A program made the position numbers and the translations under genes. This document shows, one piece after another, positions 59,544 to 64,000 of a DNA stretch of 64,000 nt (its first letter is position 1; each line of letters opens with the position of its first letter). The DNA is from a bacterium. GTDB lineage: Bacteria > Eisenbacteria > RBG-16-71-46 > CAIMUX01. Where the stretch lies: the NCBI GenBank assembly GCA_030431975.1, contig JAUIHP010000005.1, positions 62,001 through 126,000 of the forward strand. The letters run 5' to 3'. The notes beneath the pieces are model-generated. The model had not been told where the DNA came from and ran no database searches. It saw only the letters and a program-made list of their open reading frames with translations.

Positions 59544-61850
59544 CTATCGGGCCAAGCGCACGACCGTCGCTTCGGAGTGTTCTCCAGCAACTCGGGCGAA
59601 GTACACACCCGCTGCGACCAGGTGGCCCCACCGGTCCCGGCCGTCCCATATCGCGACAGTTTCCGCGTCGGCGCCCGCGTCGGCGCCCGAGTCGGTCCCC
59701 GAGCCGGCCCTGGTTGGCGCCAGTGTGCGAACGAGCCGGCCGCCCGCGTCCACGATCACGACCGGACTCCCCTTCGAGTCCGGACTCCTCCACTGAAACG
59801 TTTGCCGCCCCGACGCCGGATTCGGCCATGCGGCGAGCGTACTGGCATCAAAGAACGCTTCCGGCTGCGAAGGCACGTCCGTGGTCGTCTCCAGACACGG
59901 CAGGTCACAAACCTGAAGGCCCTCTTGGATCATGGCACCGTCAAAGTAGTCGAACGCGGTGTAGAGCTGGTCCGGCCCCAGGAAAAACGTGTCGGCATCC
60001 GGCTGTTGGGCCCAAGGGACAACGGCCGGACTCCCCGGATTCGAGACGTCGAAGACGACCTGGGCGCCCAAACTCAAATAGTCCCCGTTCCGCTCGACCC
60101 GTCCGGTTCGACCGAAGATGAACGTCCCGAGCACCGGGTTTTGCGGATCGGTGGCGTCGACGACCTGCAATCCACCGTCGGCACTCATGTAGACGTAACC
60201 GTCCTTGGCTTGAACGTCACCCCACTGAGTTGTCACTGGGATGGAACCGCGCTGCAGCGGGTTCGAGGCATCGGAAACATCGACCACCGTCAGGGTCTCG
60301 CCGTCGTTCAGGTAGGCGAAGTTGCCATCCACGGCCACCCAGGCCGCATCGATCGCGAGCGCACCCAGGACTTCGACGTCCAGCGGATCGGAGATGTCGA
60401 GGATCCGAAACCCTCCTCCATTCCCCCCACCGTTCACGATGCTCCGCGCCACATAGACCTTGGACCCAACGACCTCGATGTCCGTGACCGGCGGATAGGT
60501 GTCTTCAGCGTGCCAGGTTCCGAGAAGGTCCGGGTTGACCGGATCCGAGCCGTCATAGATGTCGATCCGCGACTGCTCCGGGAACGTGTTGTAGAGCCGA
60601 ACCATCCGATCGCCGGAAAACCGAAGGGCTCCATTCGTCCCGAAGGTGTCGTACTCCGTCCCTGCCAGCGTCGTCAACAGGGAGGGATTGGCAGGGTCCG
60701 TCACATCGATGAGCTGTACCGGATTGGAAAGGCCGAGAATGGTTTGCGATCCGATCGTAGTCAGGGACATGACTTCCCGACTCCCGACACCCACGAGTTC
60801 GCTGACCAAGTTCGGCGGTGCGACTTCCCCTCGCGCGTATTCCTCGACGACTCCATCCGACTGGAAGAAGATGAGGGACTCGGAACGAAGGATGGGCGAG
60901 CCCCCCCACCCACCATCCGTGAGCGACGGAAGGTTGCCCGGATCCGAATAGTCGACCGGCGTTTGGCCCCAGTATACGACCTGCTCCTGCGGATCCACGA
61001 GAATTCGGCTGTTCTGGTTTCCTCCGTGGAGCAGGACCAAATCCAACTCCGCGGGAACCGGCTGGTCCGGGCTGACCGCAAAGGTTCCCAGACAACGGTC
61101 CCCGTCCCATTCCGTCGCGGGGAAGTCGTAGAGGCTGTTGGCCAGGAACAGAAGCCCGTCCCGGATCTCAACCTGACCTTCGTTCTCGGAGTCATACGCT
61201 CCCAGCTGGAAGGGCCCCCAATCCTCGACGGCCACGGACATGTCCGCCGGATCTGAAACATCGATGGTCTTGAAGGAAGGCACGACGTAGGCCACGGTAC
61301 CGTTGACGGCAAATCCGGTCCCGCCCTGGGCGACCGAGCCCAACAGGGCAGGGGCCGAAGGCGTGGAAACGTCAAAGACCGAGAGAGAGCTGTCGTATAG
61401 CACGTAGGCCAGGCTCCCGACGATCTCGACGTGTTGCGCGTTACCCGTGTCCCCCTGAAACACCGGTTGCGGATCGGCCGCGTCCGCAACGTCGAAGATG
61501 TTGAGGCCCGACGAATTGTCGGCCACGTAGAGCAGAGAACCGACCCGTTCGAGGTCGGAAACCGTACCGGTCGTAGGATAACTCGTGACGAGAAGCGGAT
61601 CCGCTACGTCACTCAGATCGTAGACGTCGATCGATCCCGTACAGCACCCGGCAACGTAGGCGAGACCGTCGATCTCCAGAACGTCCAGCGGCAATTGGGA
61701 CGAATGGGTTCCGGCGCCGAGCCAATGCATGTAGGGGCTGTAGTCAAAACAATCTGATGCCGTCGCAGGAACTGCGGCTCCCAATCCCATCATCGCGACC
61801 CAAACAGACCAGGAATGTCGTCCACGGGACAGTGCGTACTTGATCGTCAT
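59544..61850 (-). CDS. secreted LVIVD-repeat beta-propeller protein with FlgD-Ig-like C-terminal sorting domain
   Basis: 768 residues from the ATG at 61850 with AGGAGAA upstream. A signal peptide (hydrophobic 14-30, cleavage after PATAS) is followed by about 12 LVIVD-type units of the form ..VDVSDPANP..L (for example LQVVDATDPQNPVL), predicted to form one or two propellers. The C-terminal 85 residues hold WPNPASGRQTFQW, a segment VVIVDAGGRLVRTL, a GSGTDSGADAGAD spacer, then IWDGRDRWGHLVAAGVYFAR. This FlgD-Ig/T9SS-like module is known to direct secretion or surface attachment in FCB bacteria. Function of the propeller is unknown. Confidence 0.85.
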   Translation of the reverse strand: MTIKYALSRGRHSWSVWVAMMGLGAAVPATASDCFDYSPYMHWLGAGTHSSQLPLDVLEIDGLAYVAGCCTGSIDVYDLSDVADPLLVTSYPTTGTVSDLERVGSLLYVADNSSGLNIFDVADAADPQPVFQGDTGNAQHVEIVGSLAYVLYDSSLSVFDVSTPSAPALLGSVAQGGTGFAVNGTVAYVVPSFKTIDVSDPADMSVAVEDWGPFQLGAYDSENEGQVEIRDGLLFLANSLYDFPATEWDGDRCLGTFAVSPDQPVPAELDLVLLHGGNQNSRILVDPQEQVVYWGQTPVDYSDPGNLPSLTDGGWGGSPILRSESLIFFQSDGVVEEYARGEVAPPNLVSELVGVGSREVMSLTTIGSQTILGLSNPVQLIDVTDPANPSLLTTLAGTEYDTFGTNGALRFSGDRMVRLYNTFPEQSRIDIYDGSDPVNPDLLGTWHAEDTYPPVTDIEVVGSKVYVARSIVNGGGNGGGFRILDISDPLDVEVLGALAIDAAWVAVDGNFAYLNDGETLTVVDVSDASNPLQRGSIPVTTQWGDVQAKDGYVYMSADGGLQVVDATDPQNPVLGTFIFGRTGRVERNGDYLSLGAQVVFDVSNPGSPAVVPWAQQPDADTFFLGPDQLYTAFDYFDGAMIQEGLQVCDLPCLETTTDVPSQPEAFFDASTLAAWPNPASGRQTFQWRSPDSKGSPVVIVDAGGRLVRTLAPTRAGSGTDSGADAGADAETVAIWDGRDRWGHLVAAGVYFARVAGEHSEATVVRLAR

Positions 61851-62006
61851 AGAGGTTCTCCTAGCGGCAAAGGCAGGACCAACGAGAGGGGAACTTGAAT
61901 ATGACAGATCAAGGGTGGACGGCACAACCAACCTACTGCGCATTTGCACAAGCGTTTTGTACGAGTGGGCCGCTCGTGCCCGGACGTCCGTTGGTCGAGA
62001 AAACAG

Positions 62007-63278
62007 CTACGGAAGAATGGCGTCCAGCTCAGCGGCCAGCCGACCCGTTAGGCTCCTCCGCTCGTACCCGTCGATCGACTCACGAGTCGCACCCGTAGCA
62101 TCGTCGGCGAGAACTCGCTCCAACCCTTCCGCTACCGTCTCGGGCTTCTCTGGATCCGCGACCCACCCCGCATCCAGCGCCCGGATCTGTTCCGCGGCCG
62201 CACCATCAGGCGGCACGACCGCCAGGATCGGACGACCGGACCTCAGATACTCGAAGACCTTCCCTGGAAGAATGAGGGAACCGCGATCTGAGTTCTGCTC
62301 CAGCAGCAACAAGACTCGTGCGCCGAGCAGCGCCGCCACCGACTCGGAGTGCGGACAGCTAGCCTCGAATCGAATGACATCCGCGAGCCCAAAGTCTGCG
62401 ACGGCCTGCGCATGCTCATCGTAGTGGCCGCCCATGAACAACGTCCTTGCTTGCGGCAGCCCATTCGGATTTCGCTCCAGAAACAAACGCAAACCCTGAA
62501 GGTAAGCGTTCAGCGGTCGCTCCGGGTTGAGCTGTCCCGCATGAAGCACGGGACAGTCCGCACGGTGATTCGCCGACGCCGGCACGTCCGCGAAGTCACT
62601 TTCGTCGAATCCATTCGTGATGACCCGAAGCCGGTCTGCAGAAACCTGCGGCACCAACCGCTGAAAGTCGACTTTCGTCGCTTCCGACGTGACGACGATG
62701 CGGTCCGCTTCGGTGAGGACCCGAGTCTCGAGATGCCGATGCAGCTTGTGGTGAGCCCCGGTCGGAGGTGCGTAGGACATTCGCCGCGTCCACGGATCCC
62801 TAAAGTCCGCGAGCCACGGCAGTCCCTTTCGCCTGAGTCCGCGCCCAAGCAGATGCGCGCTGTCGGGAGAGGATGTCGTGATGACGGCGTCGAACTTCGT
62901 CTCGCGCATCATGTCGTCCAAGACACGACGGGCAGGGATCACCCAACCGATGTACGCGTCGGGGACGAGAAGCGAACGAGCCACGGAACGCAACCAGCGA
63001 GTCTTCCGCGCCGAACGTCGCGTGCTCTTTCCGCCGCCTCCCAGGAAACGGGATCCCCAGTGCGGTGCGCGAACGACCTGGATTCCGGACGCTTCGCGGG
63101 CGAGCGTTTCATCCTGCAGCCAGTAGCCGGCCGGTCCGGTAAGTACGGTCGGTTCCCAACCGAACTCCGGCAGGTAGCGGGCGAACTTGAGCGTCCGCTG
63201 CACACCGGCGCCGCCATGCGGCGGAAAGAAATACGCGATGTAGAGAACGCGTTTGACGGATCCCGTGGCGTCGGTCAT
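62007..63278 (-). CDS. family 4 glycosyltransferase
   Basis: 423 residues, ATG at 63278. N-terminal YIAYFFPPHGGAGVQRTLKFARYLPEFGWEP is typical of GT4 (GT-B fold) enzymes. The acceptor domain has PWLADFRDPWTRR. The C-terminal domain carries the EX7E-like region (PGKVFEYLRSGRPILAVVPPDG), where the nucleotide-sugar is bound. It likely builds a surface polysaccharide or glycoprotein glycan. The sugar and acceptor cannot be predicted. It stands between two secreted propeller genes. Confidence 0.88.
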   Translation of the reverse strand: MTDATGSVKRVLYIAYFFPPHGGAGVQRTLKFARYLPEFGWEPTVLTGPAGYWLQDETLAREASGIQVVRAPHWGSRFLGGGGKSTRRSARKTRWLRSVARSLLVPDAYIGWVIPARRVLDDMMRETKFDAVITTSSPDSAHLLGRGLRRKGLPWLADFRDPWTRRMSYAPPTGAHHKLHRHLETRVLTEADRIVVTSEATKVDFQRLVPQVSADRLRVITNGFDESDFADVPASANHRADCPVLHAGQLNPERPLNAYLQGLRLFLERNPNGLPQARTLFMGGHYDEHAQAVADFGLADVIRFEASCPHSESVAALLGARVLLLLEQNSDRGSLILPGKVFEYLRSGRPILAVVPPDGAAAEQIRALDAGWVADPEKPETVAEGLERVLADDATGATRESIDGYERRSLTGRLAAELDAILP

Positions 63279-63329
63279 CCGGGCAAACTCGTCACCGCCG
63301 TCGCGTCTGCCCCTCGCGTATCGCCGGGA

Positions 63330-64000
63330 CTAGCGACAGTCGCCATCGACGATCGCGACCCCGACGGACTCGGAGTCTTTCGGGCCAACCAACCGGACGA
63401 TGTAGAGGCCGACCGCGACGGATTCACCATCCTTGCGCCCGTCCCAAATGACGTCGCCCGGACTCACGTCGTCGAACTCCGCCATGATCGATCCGTCGAG
63501 ATCGAGGACCGTGCCCGAAACGCGGCCACCCGCCCCGAGGACGCGAAGACCGTCCGTGCACCCCATCACATACGGATTTGGGTAGATCCCGAGCGAAGCG
63601 GCGTCGTCGTCAGTCGACCCGGCGAAGGGTCGGAAGCTGGCAAGACCGCGTGAGGTTCCACACCATACGGTCAGACCGTCATTCGACACGGCCAAGGCAT
63701 TGACGTTCGGATTGGGAAGAAGTGGGGACTGATAGTTGGTGAAGAGAAATCCGGCTTCGTTCTCCGGATTGGGAACGAGACGGGTGATCCCGGTATCGCG
63801 CGAAGCCACCCAGGCCCCACCGTCCGGAGTGGTGACCAACGCCGTGATTTCAGCGGCGGGAACCCGATCGAAACGAGGTCCATAGCTCTGGATGCTTCCC
63901 CGGTCATAGAGCGAGAGTCCACTCGTCGTCCCGATCCAGACCCGCCCCATGGAATCGATCTCGAGCCTGCGAACCGCATCCCCAATGATGCGCTGTCCCT
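63330..64000 (-). CDS. secreted propeller protein with FlgD-Ig-like C-terminus (N-terminal part outside window)
   Basis: The open frame continues past base 64000; 223 C-terminal residues are visible. Repeats of the two-component-regulator propeller type appear: RIIGDAVRRLEIDSMGRVWIGT, and then ITALVTTPDGGAWVASRD and NALAVSNDGLTVWCGTSRGL. The end has LGIYPNPYVMG, then GTVLDLDGSIMAEF and DVIWDGRKDGESVAVGLYIVRL. This is the same PNP plus FlgD-Ig-like module as in the 768-residue protein, so both use the same export or anchoring route. It lies 51 bases upstream of the glycosyltransferase start. Confidence 0.8.
   Translation of the reverse strand, partial: GQRIIGDAVRRLEIDSMGRVWIGTTSGLSLYDRGSIQSYGPRFDRVPAAEITALVTTPDGGAWVASRDTGITRLVPNPENEAGFLFTNYQSPLLPNPNVNALAVSNDGLTVWCGTSRGLASFRPFAGSTDDDAASLGIYPNPYVMGCTDGLRVLGAGGRVSGTVLDLDGSIMAEFDDVSPGDVIWDGRKDGESVAVGLYIVRLVGPKDSESVGVAIVDGDCR

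Noticed and set aside
59376-61256. Long plus-strand open frame (626 codons) opposite the propeller gene
   Set aside because: It is antisense to a clear LVIVD propeller protein with signal peptide and ribosome site; its translation has no domain and shows the composition of a shadow frame.
1-64000. tRNA, rRNA, riboswitch, insertion sequence, phage or attachment sites
   Set aside because: None was recognised when reading intergenic regions and frames; no transposase, integrase or tRNA-like cloverleaf was seen. Weak RNA elements could be missed by eye.

Overview
The window is one continuous GC-rich bacterial chromosome segment. The cell is a flagellated, Gram-negative-type bacterium: flagellar P-ring and L-ring genes (flgI, flgH) imply an outer membrane, and the MurE DNPR motif implies meso-diaminopimelate peptidoglycan. 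Two secreted beta-propeller proteins end in a PNP motif plus a FlgD-Ig-like module, a C-terminus common in FCB-type and candidate phyla such as Eisenbacteria. That placement is an inference; there is no rRNA gene here to test it. No tRNA, rRNA, CRISPR array, insertion sequence or prophage was seen. Almost every gene is on the minus strand, so transcription runs from high to low coordinates. Neighbouring genes very often overlap by 4 bases (ATGA or GTGA).

Region 1 (1-24600) is a flagellar block. Reading in the direction of transcription: flgF, flgG, flgA, flgH, flgI and a flgJ-lytic transglycosylase fusion follow a sigma-54-like promoter. A uracil-DNA glycosylase and two TauE-type permeases interrupt the block. 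Then come flgN, flgK, flgL, fliW and csrA, ending in a clear terminator. The flagellin gene has its own sigma-28-like promoter and a leader with hairpins that look like CsrA targets, which fits the adjacent csrA-fliW pair. Next are fliS, fliD, a FlaG-like gene with a probable CTG start, a FliT-like gene, a FlgM-like anti-sigma gene and a PilZ gene. The block ends with a histidine kinase/NtrC-type regulator pair and a five-gene overlapping operon. That operon encodes a stand-alone sigma region 4 protein, a degenerate CheB-like protein, an AMIN/acidic-linker/TPR protein, a soluble kinase and an NtrC-type regulator, and it is the most unusual arrangement in the window.

Region 2 (24900-31490) holds a membrane PDZ/GAF/SpoIIE-type phosphatase on the plus strand, a possible 24-residue membrane peptide, and a 972-residue HNH protein whose gene is full of short in-frame tandem repeats. 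A 36-bp degenerate tandem repeat lies upstream of the HNH gene.

Region 3 (31490-40360) holds uppP, an orphan trpA and a TPR gene as one overlapping unit. It also holds an MglA-like GTPase with a very long low-complexity tail followed by a terminator, then recG, a cysteine-rich protein and another TPR protein.

Region 4 (40475-59240) is a complete-looking division and cell wall cluster: mraZ, a STAS-domain gene, rsmH, ftsL, ftsI, murE, murF, mraY, murD, ftsW, murG, murC, ftsQ, ftsA, ftsZ. It is headed by a sigma-70 promoter and four 10-bp MraZ boxes. murB and ddl are absent. Several of these essential genes carry low-complexity insertions or tails (MurE, MurG, MurD, FtsZ).

Region 5 (59544-64000) encodes two secreted propeller proteins, the second cut by the window edge, flanking a family 4 glycosyltransferase.
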